A stretch of DNA of 64,000 nucleotides, from contig CAZSDP010000001.1 of the NCBI GenBank assembly GCA_964605665.1, forward strand, positions 248,001 to 312,000, read 5' to 3'. Of the stretch, positions 53,619 to 62,139 are shown one piece after another. Below the pieces are notes generated by a model, which saw only the letters and a program-made list of their open reading frames with translations, was not told the origin of the DNA and made no database searches. The stretch comes from CAZSDP01 sp964605665. GTDB taxonomy: Bacteria > Planctomycetota > UBA8108 > UBA1146. The first letter of the stretch is position 1. The number at the start of each line of letters is the position of its first letter. The translations under genes and the position numbers were made by a program.

Positions 53619-54932
53619 TTAATATGCGTCCACAATCATGAACCGTATCAAAGCCTCCGCGACGACTTGGCCCTCGACCAGTGCTCGCCCTTGGACTTGA
53701 CCAGTGCGACTGCGCAACTTCTTCAAGTCAGCCTCAAGAATCAACTGGTCGCCCGGAACAACAGTCTTTCGAAACTTGACGTTGTCGATGCTTAAGATGT
53801 AAGCCAATTTGTTGATGTCTTCAGTGTTTCTCAACAGCAAGACGCCGGCGAGTTGAGCCATCGCTTCGATTTGTAAAACTCCCGGCATCACCGGTTGACC
53901 AGGAAAGTGACCTTGGAAAAACTCTTCGTTGTAGGTCACATTTTTCAATCCAACAGCTCGAGAGTTTTCATCGATCTCAAGAATCCGGTCCACGAGCAAG
54001 AATGGATACCGGTGAGGAAGAATCTTCTGTATCTGACGAATCTCAAGTCCACTTTGAGAACCGATCAGAATCTCTTCCACCTCACGCTCTCTTGAATAGC
54101 GATCCGCAAGGCGAACTGCGAGTTCACAATTCAGAGAGTGACCCGATCGGTGCGCAACCAGGTGACCAGAGATTTTCGCCCCTAGTGAATAGAGGTCACC
54201 GACCAAGTCGAGCATCTTGTGGCGGACCAGCTCATCTGGGAAACGAAACTCATTGTCGATAGGACCATCTGGGCCGATCACGAGCGTATTGGAAGTACTC
54301 GCCCCTCGCCCCAAACCGCGACTCTGAAGTTCTTTCACCTCTGAGTGCATCACGAAAGTTCTCGCAGGAGCGATCTCCCGACGAAATGTCTCAGGATCGA
54401 TAGTGAAGCTCTGGTATTGGGTGACGGTCTGGGAACCGACGTAGTGCAAGGTGTAACTCACACGAAATCGGTCATCCGCGGGGAGAGCAACCAAAGACGC
54501 GTTTTCCGCTTGAACACCTGTCGACTCGCGAATCATCAGGGTACGTCCGCGACTCTCCTGCTCGATCAACCCACAGCTTTCGATCCCGTCGTAGAAATCG
54601 ACGGCACTCCCGTCCATTCCGGGGACTTCTGGGCCAGTGATTTCGATCAAGAGATTTTGAATACCGAGGACATGAAGCACCGCCAGAAGGTGCTCCACGG
54701 TATGCACCTCTGCTTCCCCCACCGCGAAGCTGGTGCGTCGTGGATGCTCTCGCCGATTCTCTAAGTCGATGGGGATACGCGCGTCAGGCCCAAGATCTGT
54801 TCGAACGAACACGATGCCGTGACCGACATCTGCAGGCCTCAGACGGACCGTGGACTCTTCTCCGGTGTGTAACCCTACCCCAGAGAATTCAATCTCTTCA
54901 CCGATCGTGCGTTGTCGCCAACTTGAGGACAC
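53619..54932 (-). CDS. lpxC-fabZ: Bifunctional UDP-3-O-acyl-N-acetylglucosamine deacetylase / 3-hydroxyacyl-ACP dehydratase
   Basis: 437 residues, a natural fusion. LpxC half (1-about 285): RTIGEEIEFSGVGLHTGEES, zinc-binding VHTVEHLLAVL, EITGPEVPGMDGSA, ARTFVMHSEVKELQSRGLGR, and a second zinc motif in VRHKMLDLVGDLYSLG. FabZ half (about 295-437): ILPHRYPFLLVDRILEID, the catalytic HFPG region FQGHFPGQPVMPGVLQIEAM. LpxC performs the committed deacetylation of lipid A synthesis; FabZ dehydrates 3-hydroxyacyl-ACP, competing for the same acyl substrate, so the fusion links lipid A and fatty-acid supply. Such fusions are known from Bacteroidota, Planctomycetota and Chlamydiota relatives. Confidence 0.96.
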   Translation of the reverse strand: MSSSWRQRTIGEEIEFSGVGLHTGEESTVRLRPADVGHGIVFVRTDLGPDARIPIDLENRREHPRRTSFAVGEAEVHTVEHLLAVLHVLGIQNLLIEITGPEVPGMDGSAVDFYDGIESCGLIEQESRGRTLMIRESTGVQAENASLVALPADDRFRVSYTLHYVGSQTVTQYQSFTIDPETFRREIAPARTFVMHSEVKELQSRGLGRGASTSNTLVIGPDGPIDNEFRFPDELVRHKMLDLVGDLYSLGAKISGHLVAHRSGHSLNCELAVRLADRYSREREVEEILIGSQSGLEIRQIQKILPHRYPFLLVDRILEIDENSRAVGLKNVTYNEEFFQGHFPGQPVMPGVLQIEAMAQLAGVLLLRNTEDINKLAYILSIDNVKFRKTVVPGDQLILEADLKKLRSRTGQVQGRALVEGQVVAEALIRFMIVDAY

Positions 54933-54943
54933 CGAGCCTCCCG

Positions 54944-55525
54944 CTAGTTCTTGAGTGCTTCGATGACCCGGTCGGTGATGTCAAATCCCGGTCGGGCGAA
55001 GAAAGCGGTATTCCAAACAACTGCGGTCTTTGGAATTTTGAACTCTCGCTGCAACACGATATCAAAACCCTCTCGGTCGCAAACGATCGCGACAACCGCC
55101 TCAATTTCTTTCAACAGATTCTCTCTCGCTGTCAGGACTCGGGTCGCCATCTCTCTTTCAAATTGCTCACTTTGAAACTTGAGATCTGCCTGCTTCTGCA
55201 CCATTTCTCGTTGAATTCGTTGGTATTCATCAGAACCTGAAGCCACCAAGGCCAATTCCCCCTTGAGACGTTCCAGTTCTTTACGACGAGCACTCACCAG
55301 CTGAACAATCTCTTCATCTCTTGCCTGCAGCGAAGACTCCATCGCTTCCCGCTGGGGAGCACCGTCAAAAACGCGCTCAAGATCGACCACGCATACTCGG
55401 GCGGGTTCCCCAACCGCGGGCCCACTGCCAGAGGAAACTTCACCCCAGCCGATCAACACGACAGAAAAGAGGACGACCCCCAACATCACGTGACGGTATC
55501 CAAAACTGCCAACCTCGAAACTCAT
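54944..55525 (-). CDS. OmpH/Skp-family periplasmic chaperone
   Basis: 193 residues. N-terminal signal or anchor (YRHVMLGVVLFSVVLIGWGE). The Skp start motif VCVVDLERVFDGAPQREAME is followed by a long, charged coiled-coil hairpin (VSARRKELERLKGELALVAS; QREMVQKQADLKFQSEQFER) and a C-terminal strand region (IVCDREGFDIVLQR). Skp proteins hold unfolded outer-membrane proteins in the periplasm. It sits immediately upstream of lpxC-fabZ (11-base gap), in the usual envelope-biogenesis context. Confidence 0.9.
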   Translation of the reverse strand: MSFEVGSFGYRHVMLGVVLFSVVLIGWGEVSSGSGPAVGEPARVCVVDLERVFDGAPQREAMESSLQARDEEIVQLVSARRKELERLKGELALVASGSDEYQRIQREMVQKQADLKFQSEQFEREMATRVLTARENLLKEIEAVVAIVCDREGFDIVLQREFKIPKTAVVWNTAFFARPGFDITDRVIEALKN

Positions 55526-55610
55526 GAACTCTCCCTCTCAGTGGGTCGTCTGCAATTTCCGCCTCGTCGTCCACAGATCATCGTTGACCTCACGGTCACT
55601 CGACGCTCGA

Positions 55611-56954
55611 TCAAAACTCGTCTCGGTACGGAGAGAGGTCCTCGAATCGAAGCTGTTCCCCGATGAATGCCAGATCGACTGATCCGGTCGGGCCATTTCT
55701 TTGCTTCGCGATGATGACCTCCGCCTTCCCTTTCGATTCTTCCTTCTCAGGATGGTAGTACTCATCTCGATAGAGAAGGAGGATCACATCGGCATCCTGT
55801 TCAATCGCACCTGATTCACGAAGATCGGACATCCGAGGCTTGTGAGATTCGCGCGATTCGACTGCACGAGAAAGCTGGGAAATGGTGATGATGGGGACTT
55901 CCAGCTCCCTTGAGAGAAGCTTGAGAGAACGGGAGATCTGCGAAATCTCCTGTTGGCGGTTCTCCTGCCGCCCACCTCCCATTTCCAACAGCTGCAGATA
56001 GTCGATCACGATCAGCCCGAGCTCGGGGTATCGTCGCTTCAGGCGGCGGGATCTACTTCGGATCGCCATTGTGTTCAGCCCCGCCGAGTCATCAACGTAA
56101 ATGGGAAGCTTCGAGAGGGAAGTTGCCGCCTGCCCGAGGCGCTCCCATTCGTTCTGGCTCAAAGTCACCGAGCGCAGTTTTTGGGCAGGGATCTGACCCG
56201 CCCGGCAAAGCAAGTTGATCGCGATCTGCCGCCGATCAACCTCTAGGCTGAAGACCGCAACTGGAATCCCCTGCTGCATCGCCATGTTGTGAGCAATATT
56301 CATGGAGATCGTCGTCTTCCCCATACTAGGGCGTCCGGCGACCACAACCAATTCACCCGGGTGGAGTCCTCCACTCGTCATCTCGTCCAGCTCACGAAAC
56401 CCGGTGGCCAGTCCGGTCTGACCCTTTTCCCAGCTATCGATCAGGTCGAAAGACTGGCGAACGATTTCGCGCATCGGTGCGACCTGCTTTGCACCCTCAT
56501 CTCCAGTCAACTCGAGAATGGAGACTTCAGCTTGATCGAGTAGGGAACGAGCTGGCGACTGATTCTCGTAGGCATCGACCAAGACCTGATCACAGGTCTC
56601 GATCAAACCGCGACGAAGATAACGATCATGGATAATCTCAGCATACTGTTCGGCATTTGCACTTGTCTGAACGGTCTCGGTCAGACTGAGGAGAAAGTCC
56701 ACATCACCGGCAGCTTCTAGCGTTCCACGACGTGCAAGGGACTCCTGCACCAGCACGGTGTCAACATTCGCATGCTCGTCGTAGACCTCTCGGATCGACT
56801 CAAAGATCAGCTGATGTTGACGAGAAAAAAACGACTCCGAGTTCAACAACTCGAAGATTCGAGAGGTATCACCGCACGCGAGCAGGAGCGATCCGAGCAG
56901 ATTCCGCTCGGCCTCGAGACTATGAGGTGGACTGTGCGAAGTATCTTTGATCAA
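55611..56954 (-). CDS. dnaB: Replicative DNA helicase
   Basis: 447 residues from a TTG at 56954 with AAGGAG five bases upstream; the open frame continues to 57083 but that part has no resemblance to DnaB. N-terminal domain begins SHSPPHSLEAERNLLGSLLL. RecA-type ATPase: Walker A AGRPSMGKTTISMNIAHNMA, SLEVDRRQIAINLLC, Walker B LIVIDYLQLL, then LLSRELEVPIITISQLSRAV, and the arginine-rich motif IIAKQRNGPTGSVDLAF. It unwinds DNA at the fork. The rplI-dnaB neighbourhood is common in bacteria. Confidence 0.97.
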   Translation of the reverse strand: MIKDTSHSPPHSLEAERNLLGSLLLACGDTSRIFELLNSESFFSRQHQLIFESIREVYDEHANVDTVLVQESLARRGTLEAAGDVDFLLSLTETVQTSANAEQYAEIIHDRYLRRGLIETCDQVLVDAYENQSPARSLLDQAEVSILELTGDEGAKQVAPMREIVRQSFDLIDSWEKGQTGLATGFRELDEMTSGGLHPGELVVVAGRPSMGKTTISMNIAHNMAMQQGIPVAVFSLEVDRRQIAINLLCRAGQIPAQKLRSVTLSQNEWERLGQAATSLSKLPIYVDDSAGLNTMAIRSRSRRLKRRYPELGLIVIDYLQLLEMGGGRQENRQQEISQISRSLKLLSRELEVPIITISQLSRAVESRESHKPRMSDLRESGAIEQDADVILLLYRDEYYHPEKEESKGKAEVIIAKQRNGPTGSVDLAFIGEQLRFEDLSPYRDEF

Positions 56955-57228
56955 CGGTGCTCCTTCGATAGGAAGAATCCTGGAGGACCGGTCAGAACAA
57001 CTTTCTTCGTTGCTCTGAAGACAACAACAACTGAAGTGAGCGTCGTAAGGAGAAGGAACCGCAACGCTGAAAACGCAAGTCACCAGAGTGGCAGCGCAGG
57101 GTAACTGACTTCTTGCGGTTCAGGAAGCGAACGGATCGATCACTCATGTGAACGCCGGACACTGCGAATCGCTCCCGAACCAACCCACCTCCAGTCGCGA
57201 AAAACAGCACTTCTCAGAAATGAGGAAA

Positions 57229-57261
57229 CGCCCGAGAGTCCATCTGCGGAACACTCGGGCG
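57229..57261 (-). terminator. Hairpin terminator after rplI
   Basis: On the minus strand CGCCCGAG pairs with CTCGGGCG (57261-57254 with 57236-57229) around an inner loop that can extend the stem, followed by TTT. It lies about 25 bases after the rplI stop, so it probably ends the pth-rpsF to rplI transcript. Confidence 0.65.
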
Positions 57262-57284
57262 TCACCTCAGTCGATCAGGATCAG

Positions 57285-57824
57285 CTATGCGCTCGAAGCA
57301 GCGTCCTCCGGAGTAGAATCCGCACTCTCGGAGGCTGCACTTCCACCAGTGTCATCCGAATCGAGCTGCGCATGATTCTCGTCACCCTTGACCACCCACA
57401 CCTTGATCTCTGTGCTGACATCAGCGTGCAGGCGGACTGTGACAGAGTAGATTCCGAGCTCCTTGATCGGCGCTTCTAACTGAATCGTCTTCGTGTCGAT
57501 CGAGAATCCCTCCGAAGTGAGATGATCCGCGATCACCTTTGGCGTGACCGAGCCGAAAAGGTGTCCTTCTTCCGTCGCACGAGCGATGATCGTGCAGGAA
57601 GTGCCCTCCAGCTCTTTCGCCGTCAGGCGGAGCTTTTCTCTCGTCTCTTCCTCTTGGGCAATCAATCGGCGTTTTTGCGCCTCGAACCACTGCAAGTTTG
57701 CATTGTTCACTTCGATCGCGAGGCCCTGAGGAACGAGGTAATTCCGGGCATAGCCCGGTCTCACTTCAACGATCTGACCCAAGGTCCCGAGATCGGGAAT
57801 GTTCTTCTTCAGCAAAAGCTTCAT
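57285..57824 (-). CDS. rplI: 50S ribosomal protein L9 with acidic C-terminal tail
   Basis: 179 residues. N-terminal domain MKLLLKKNIPDLGTLGQIVE with the signature VRPGYARNYLVPQGLAI. The C-terminal domain contains HLFGSVTPKVIADHLTSEGF and IYSVTVRLHADVSTEIKVWV. The last 28 residues (LDSDDTGGSAASESADSTPE and on) are an acidic Ser/Ala tail missing from standard L9. Binds 23S rRNA near the L1 stalk. Follows rpsR by 21 bases in the S6-SSB-S18-L9 order. Confidence 0.98.
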   Translation of the reverse strand: MKLLLKKNIPDLGTLGQIVEVRPGYARNYLVPQGLAIEVNNANLQWFEAQKRRLIAQEEETREKLRLTAKELEGTSCTIIARATEEGHLFGSVTPKVIADHLTSEGFSIDTKTIQLEAPIKELGIYSVTVRLHADVSTEIKVWVVKGDENHAQLDSDDTGGSAASESADSTPEDAASSA

Positions 57825-57845
57825 GGCACCGTTCTCAAGGCCTCT

Positions 57846-58058
57846 CTAAGGCCCGTAGGGCATCAGCCCGATCTGCCGGGCACGATGCATCGCCTTCTTG
57901 ATCTTATGCTGCATCCGAGCGTCGCAGCCAATTTGGCGACGGGAGAGCATTTTACCCTGGGCAGTGACGAGCTTCTGAAGCAGCTCGACATCTTTGTAAT
58001 CGATGTATTCACGTCCCAGCACAAGGGAGGGACGCTTCTTACGAATGAACATGCTCAT
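57846..58058 (-). CDS. rpsR: 30S ribosomal protein S18
   Basis: 70 residues, normal length. IDYKDVELLQKLVTAQGKML and a basic RRQIGCDARMQHKIKKAMHR region, then ARQIGLMPYGP, typical of S18 C-termini (ARxIALLPY). Binds 16S rRNA beside S6. The ATG at 58058 or the one two codons later could start; GGGGAT lies upstream. Confidence 0.97.
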   Translation of the reverse strand: MSMFIRKKRPSLVLGREYIDYKDVELLQKLVTAQGKMLSRRQIGCDARMQHKIKKAMHRARQIGLMPYGP

Positions 58059-58205
58059 CGGATCCCCGATCGGCTTCCAGTTATCATGTCCCTCAGCGAG
58101 GGAGCTCTCTGCGAATTCTCACACTCCGCTGAAGTCCCACTGACTTCTTGGAATGAACCGTATCTCTCACGAGCTGCCGCGAAGTGCTGCTCTCCCCAGA
58201 CAGAA

Positions 58206-58670
58206 TCAGAATGGCACTTCTGAGTTGAAGTCCTCTTCCTGCTGACCCTCGCCGGGAAAGTCCTCATTGAAATTTTGACCGTAGTTCTGCGTATCGGCTC
58301 GCGTTTCCGCACCACCGCCGCCAGGACCGTCGGCCCCTCCGCGAGGAAAGAAGTGGACGCGATCTGCGACGATCGTGTGCTTGCTCCGCTTCTGTCCTTC
58401 TTGGCTGGTCCACTGATCGAACTTCAGTCTTCCCTCAACCAAGACCGGATTCCCCTTGCGCAGGTACTGATTGCAGTTCTCTCCGCTTCTTCCCCAAACA
58501 ACGACATCGACGAAGCAGGTCTCTTCGACCATCTCGCCGGAATCCCCTCCGCGACGATATCGACGGTTGGAGGCGAGCCTCAGATCACAAACAGCGGTAC
58601 CACCACCTGTGTAACGCAACTCGGGGTCCCTGGTCAGGTTTCCGACGAGGTAGATCTTGTTCAGTTCCAT
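58206..58670 (-). CDS. ssb: Single-stranded DNA-binding protein
   Basis: 154 residues. OB-fold with NKIYLVGNLTRDPELRYTGG at the start, ETCFVDVVVWGRSGENCNQY and LRKGNPVLVEGRLKFDQW. A Gly-rich linker leads to an acidic tip ending FNSEVPF, matching the DDDIPF-type tail that binds repair and replication proteins. Placed between the pth-rpsF fusion and rpsR, as in the classic rpsF-ssb-rpsR order. Confidence 0.97.
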   Translation of the reverse strand: MELNKIYLVGNLTRDPELRYTGGGTAVCDLRLASNRRYRRGGDSGEMVEETCFVDVVVWGRSGENCNQYLRKGNPVLVEGRLKFDQWTSQEGQKRSKHTIVADRVHFFPRGGADGPGGGGAETRADTQNYGQNFNEDFPGEGQQEEDFNSEVPF

Positions 58671-58767
58671 CTCGATGCTCTTTCGTCTCTCGTGATCTCA
58701 TCCGGAGACCTTAATCTCGCCAGCCGAACCAACGAGCCTAGCGAGGGCTCAGAACCAGTACAAGGGA

Positions 58768-60090
58768 TCACTCAGCCGAAGGCTTCTCTTCGGAGGCTTC
58801 CGCCTCGTCAGAACTCCCGCTTTCCTCCGCGAATGAATCTTCAGAACTGCCCTCAGTCTCGGCGGCAGATTCCTCTTCGGAGAAATCACTCACCTCCGCA
58901 GCAGCCTCAGCGACGGCGCTCTCTGTCTCTTCTGCCGCCGGAGAAGGCTCTTTACGGGCAGGAGCGGCGGGGGTCGGTTGAGCCGAGCGTCTTCTGGCCT
59001 GCTCCTGGCGACGCTTCATCTCCTCTTCGAGGAAATCCTCCTGAACCACCAGACAGCGTAAAATACGGTCGGTCAGTTCAACGTCGCGGCGGATGGCAGC
59101 GATCGCCTCGGTCGGGGCGTAGAAGTATGTGAGGTAGTAGGTCCCCTTCTTCACGCCTTTGATTTCGGTCGCCAATCGTTGATCAGGCCAACGCTCCGCG
59201 TGTTCGATCTTCGCAGAGTGCCTCTCGAGGATCCCTCGAACATGAGCTTCGAGGTCACTCCAATCCTGGGCTGCCTGGTTTGAGTCGAGGAGGAACATCC
59301 CCTCGTAGAGTCTTTCCTTCACCGCCGTCTGGGACACTGGGCAAGCTCCTTCCGCCACCGCAGGGGCGACGACTTTCGATTTCAGCTGTTCGGGGCGCTC
59401 CTGGGAGATCCCCGATTGTGCATCTCGATCTGTCTTCGAACCGCCCGCAGATGCCTCGTGCGGATTCGCAAGCGCCGCATTGTATCGATTCATCGCACTC
59501 TGCACACCCTCACGGAGCCAACAGAGTGCCGCATTTGTCGCGTTCTCGACCATCGCCTCCACAGTCGGAAGCTCATTCTGGCCAAATCGCTCCAGAACGT
59601 GGTCTATCACCCCCCCGGAGGGACTCTGGCCAATTCCGAGCCGAAGCCGCGAGAATCGATCGGTGCCGAGCACCTCGATCAAATCCCCAACTCCGTTGTG
59701 GCCACCGCTCCCCCCTCGCGAGCGGATTCGAATCTGCCCCACTCGCAAATCGAGGTCATCAAAAACCACGAGCAATTGGGACGGCTCTGCTGCCAACCGC
59801 TCGAGGAGCTCCGCGGTCGGCCCGCCACTTCGATTCATGTATTCCATCGGTCGAAGAAGAGAGACACGCAGTTCTCGCTTCTCATCTTCCGCCGACCCAA
59901 ATTCGAGCTTCCCCTCGTTGAGGAGACCTCTCGAAAACTGGGCGTCCTCTACCGCCTTCAACGTCGCGATCAATCGCTCGACGACCAGGAACCCGACGTT
60001 GTGGCGTGTCGCCCGGTATCTTTCTCCAGGGTTTCCCAAGCCGACGACGATCCGGATCGAAGATGAAGACTCGGTGCGCTTTTCGAGCAT
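58768..60090 (-). CDS. pth-rpsF: Fused peptidyl-tRNA hydrolase - ribosomal protein bS6 open reading frame
   Basis: 440 residues from the ATG at 60090. Residues about 12-200 are a complete Pth: VVGLGNPGERYRATRHNVGF with the catalytic His, LLRPMEYMNRSG, VVFDDLDLRVGQIRIRSRGG, SGGHNG and DRFSRLRLGIG. A linker of about 50 residues follows. Residues about 263-365 are bS6: RLYEGMFLLDSNQAAQDW, TEIKGVKKGTYYLTYFYAPT and ELTDRILRCLVVQEDF. Then comes an acidic tail of some 75 residues. Inside the linker, GAAGGAG stands eight bases before a GTG at 59337, so a free 189-residue S6 may also be made. The gene fills the rpsF slot before ssb. Sequencing error joining two genes is the alternative. Confidence 0.88.
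   Translation of the reverse strand: MLEKRTESSSSIRIVVGLGNPGERYRATRHNVGFLVVERLIATLKAVEDAQFSRGLLNEGKLEFGSAEDEKRELRVSLLRPMEYMNRSGGPTAELLERLAAEPSQLLVVFDDLDLRVGQIRIRSRGGSGGHNGVGDLIEVLGTDRFSRLRLGIGQSPSGGVIDHVLERFGQNELPTVEAMVENATNAALCWLREGVQSAMNRYNAALANPHEASAGGSKTDRDAQSGISQERPEQLKSKVVAPAVAEGACPVSQTAVKERLYEGMFLLDSNQAAQDWSDLEAHVRGILERHSAKIEHAERWPDQRLATEIKGVKKGTYYLTYFYAPTEAIAAIRRDVELTDRILRCLVVQEDFLEEEMKRRQEQARRRSAQPTPAAPARKEPSPAAEETESAVAEAAAEVSDFSEEESAAETEGSSEDSFAEESGSSDEAEASEEKPSAE
59335..59352 (-). promoter_or_regulatory. Internal ribosome binding site and GTG start for a separate bS6
   Basis: On the minus strand GAAGGAG (59352-59346), eight bases, then GTG (59337-59335), in frame within the fused gene and just before the S6 domain. 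It is one of the better Shine-Dalgarno sites in this cluster and would yield a normal-length S6 N-terminus plus the acidic tail. Confidence 0.5.
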
Positions 60091-60134
60091 CGAACTCACT
60101 CGCTAGCAAACCGTGAACACCTCGCACGTGGAGA

Positions 60135-60752
60135 TCAGCTCTCGGCAGGAGGCCCCTCCGAACTCTCTGGCTCCTGGCCTTCTTCCGCCGCAGGAGGCTC
60201 TTCCTCGACTTGCGCCCCATGACAGATGATGATCGCTTCTTCGTCACCCAAGAGCACTTCCACTCCCGCGGGCAAAACGACCTCCCGAGCTCGAATGGCA
60301 TCCCCAATCTCGAGATGATCGACCTCGAGGTCGATGTGTTCCGGCAAGTCGCGAGCCTTTCCACGAATCGCCAGTGAATGGTGCACGATGTCGAGAGTAC
60401 CTCCCGATGCAACGCCCTTGGCCATGCCGATCGGGCGAACTTCAACGCTCGCCTCGATCACCTCGTCGAGCGACACTCTCAAGAAGTCAACATGGGTGAT
60501 ACGGTCACCATAGGTATCGAATTGCAGCTCCTTCATGATGCCGACCTCTTGAACTCCCTCGATTTCGAGGTTCAAGAGGTGGTGTCCCCCATAAACCAGC
60601 TTGTGCAGCTCGGCGTGGGAAACCATGAATGAGACATTACTCTCACCATGACCGTACAAGTTCCCAGTCACAAATCCGTTGAGGCGCATCCGACGCGCAT
60701 CTGCGGTTCCGTTACCGGTCCGCTTCTCTCCTTTGAGGACGATCTGCTCCAT
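60135..60752 (-). CDS. rplY: 50S ribosomal protein L25/CTC family with acidic tail
   Basis: 205 residues: the long CTC-type form. N-terminal 5S-RNA-binding domain (VLKGEKRTGNGTADARRMRL, GFVTGNLYGHGE) and the C-terminal TL5 domain (DRITHVDFLRVSLDEVIEAS, DLPEHIDLEVDHLEIGDAIR, VEVLLGDEEAIIICHG). The last 25 residues are an acidic Glu/Pro/Ser tail. Binds 5S rRNA in the large subunit. It lies between prs and pth, the common prs-rplY-pth order. Confidence 0.96.
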   Translation of the reverse strand: MEQIVLKGEKRTGNGTADARRMRLNGFVTGNLYGHGESNVSFMVSHAELHKLVYGGHHLLNLEIEGVQEVGIMKELQFDTYGDRITHVDFLRVSLDEVIEASVEVRPIGMAKGVASGGTLDIVHHSLAIRGKARDLPEHIDLEVDHLEIGDAIRAREVVLPAGVEVLLGDEEAIIICHGAQVEEEPPAAEEGQEPESSEGPPAES

Positions 60753-60809
60753 CGTCTGTTCCTCCTGCGTCGGCCGATGCCGCCCGCCTGCGTTTCAAAT
60801 TGAGGTCGT

Positions 60810-61784
60810 CTAAGGATTTCCGCCGACGATGTTTGCCGACTTATGAATCTGACGAATCGCGTCCGCGAATGTCTCGGCGCTCGAGAGAACCGCGACGCGA
60901 TCTCCTTCGTACTTACCATCGATAGGAATCGTGTCGATCACGATGATTCGCCCAGCAGGACTTGCCTCGAGCTTCTCAATCGCCGGCCCACACAGCACTG
61001 GGTGCGTGCAGACGATCGTCACCGATTCCGCTCCCTTTTCGTTGAGTAGGCTCGCCGCCTGAGCAATCGATCCGCCGGTCGCAATCACGTCATCAGCGAT
61101 GATCGCGTCCATCCCCTCGACTTCTCCGATCACAAAACCGATCTGAGTCTCTTCTCCACTCACCCGTCTCTTGTCGACAGTCGCGAGACGCGCTCCCGGA
61201 ATTCCTCGAGAGTAGGCTCGGGCCATCTTGATGGCTCCGACGTCTGGACTGACCACGACCGGTTGCGGCAATGCAAGTTCTCGAAGGTGCTCAACGACGA
61301 TTTTGCCGGCATAGACATGGTCGACCGGAATGTCGAAGAAACCTTGGATCTGCTCACAGTGCAGATCCATCGTGACCACCCGATCAGCCCCCGAGGACGT
61401 GATTAAATTCGCAACCAACTTCGCGGTGATCGGTACTCGCGCCCCATGCTCACGACGATCTTGCCGGGCATAGCCGAAGTAAGGAATCACGGCGGTCACC
61501 CGAGCCGCGGAGGCTCGTTTGACACAGTCGATCAGAACCAACAGCTCCATCAGATTCTCATTGACGGGAGGGCATGTGGACTGAACGACAAAAACGTCTT
61601 TTCCTCGAACGTCTTCGTTCAACTCAACCGCGATTTCGCCATCGGGAAAGCGCGCGACTTTTGCATTACCGGGACGGGTCCCGAGTTGCTCGCAAATGTC
61701 GGCCGCTAGACCAGGATTTGCATTCCCGTGAAGAACGACTAGACGTTCTCCGATATCGCTGGGGGTGGATTGCTCGTCCAACAA
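60810..61784 (-). CDS. prs: Ribose-phosphate pyrophosphokinase
   Basis: 324 residues. VLHGNANPGLAADICEQLG start, ARFPDGEIAVELNEDVRGKD, VQSTCPPVNENLMELLVLID, YFGYARQDRREHGARVPITA, VVTMDLHCEQIQGFFDIPVD, VVSPDVGAIKMARAYSRGIP and the PRPP loop IIADDVIATGGSIAQAASLL. It makes PRPP from ribose-5-phosphate and ATP. The PRPP loop reads DDVIATGGS where most bacterial Prs have DDMIDTGGT; the Asp-to-Ala change is APRT-like. Upstream of rplY by 57 bases, probably one transcript. Confidence 0.96.
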   Translation of the reverse strand: MLDEQSTPSDIGERLVVLHGNANPGLAADICEQLGTRPGNAKVARFPDGEIAVELNEDVRGKDVFVVQSTCPPVNENLMELLVLIDCVKRASAARVTAVIPYFGYARQDRREHGARVPITAKLVANLITSSGADRVVTMDLHCEQIQGFFDIPVDHVYAGKIVVEHLRELALPQPVVVSPDVGAIKMARAYSRGIPGARLATVDKRRVSGEETQIGFVIGEVEGMDAIIADDVIATGGSIAQAASLLNEKGAESVTIVCTHPVLCGPAIEKLEASPAGRIIVIDTIPIDGKYEGDRVAVLSSAETFADAIRQIHKSANIVGGNP

Positions 61785-62139
61785 GATTTCCGACTCCCGT
61801 TTCCAATTGCTGGTTGGCTCATAGCCCAGCCTCCCGCCTGATCATTTGGCAGGAGCGGGCTGTCCCTCCTCTGAGTGAGAAAGAAATTCCGACCGCTTTG
61901 GTCCCCATCTCTCTCAAACCATCTCCGCGAAGAAGATCTCGCCCACCTCGAACCTCCCCGTCAGCGAACTGGAAACGAAGGTGGAGGTCAGAAGCAGATC
62001 GGCTCATTCAGGCGATAAAATACCGAAGAAGAAGCGATCCGTCACCGTTAACTCGTCAAATGACGGTGATTTCCGCCATGGTGCCCCGATCGACCTCTCG
62101 GCGAGATTGAACGAGGGTTTCCCAACGCGGCCATCCTGG
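61785..62139. other. Intergenic region between glmU and prs
   Basis: About 355 bases. In many bacteria spoVG lies here, but I find no SpoVG-like frame. The plus-strand frame through 61574-62110 and the minus-strand frame 62004-62237 are shadows without family resemblance. The prs promoter probably lies here. Confidence 0.45.
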
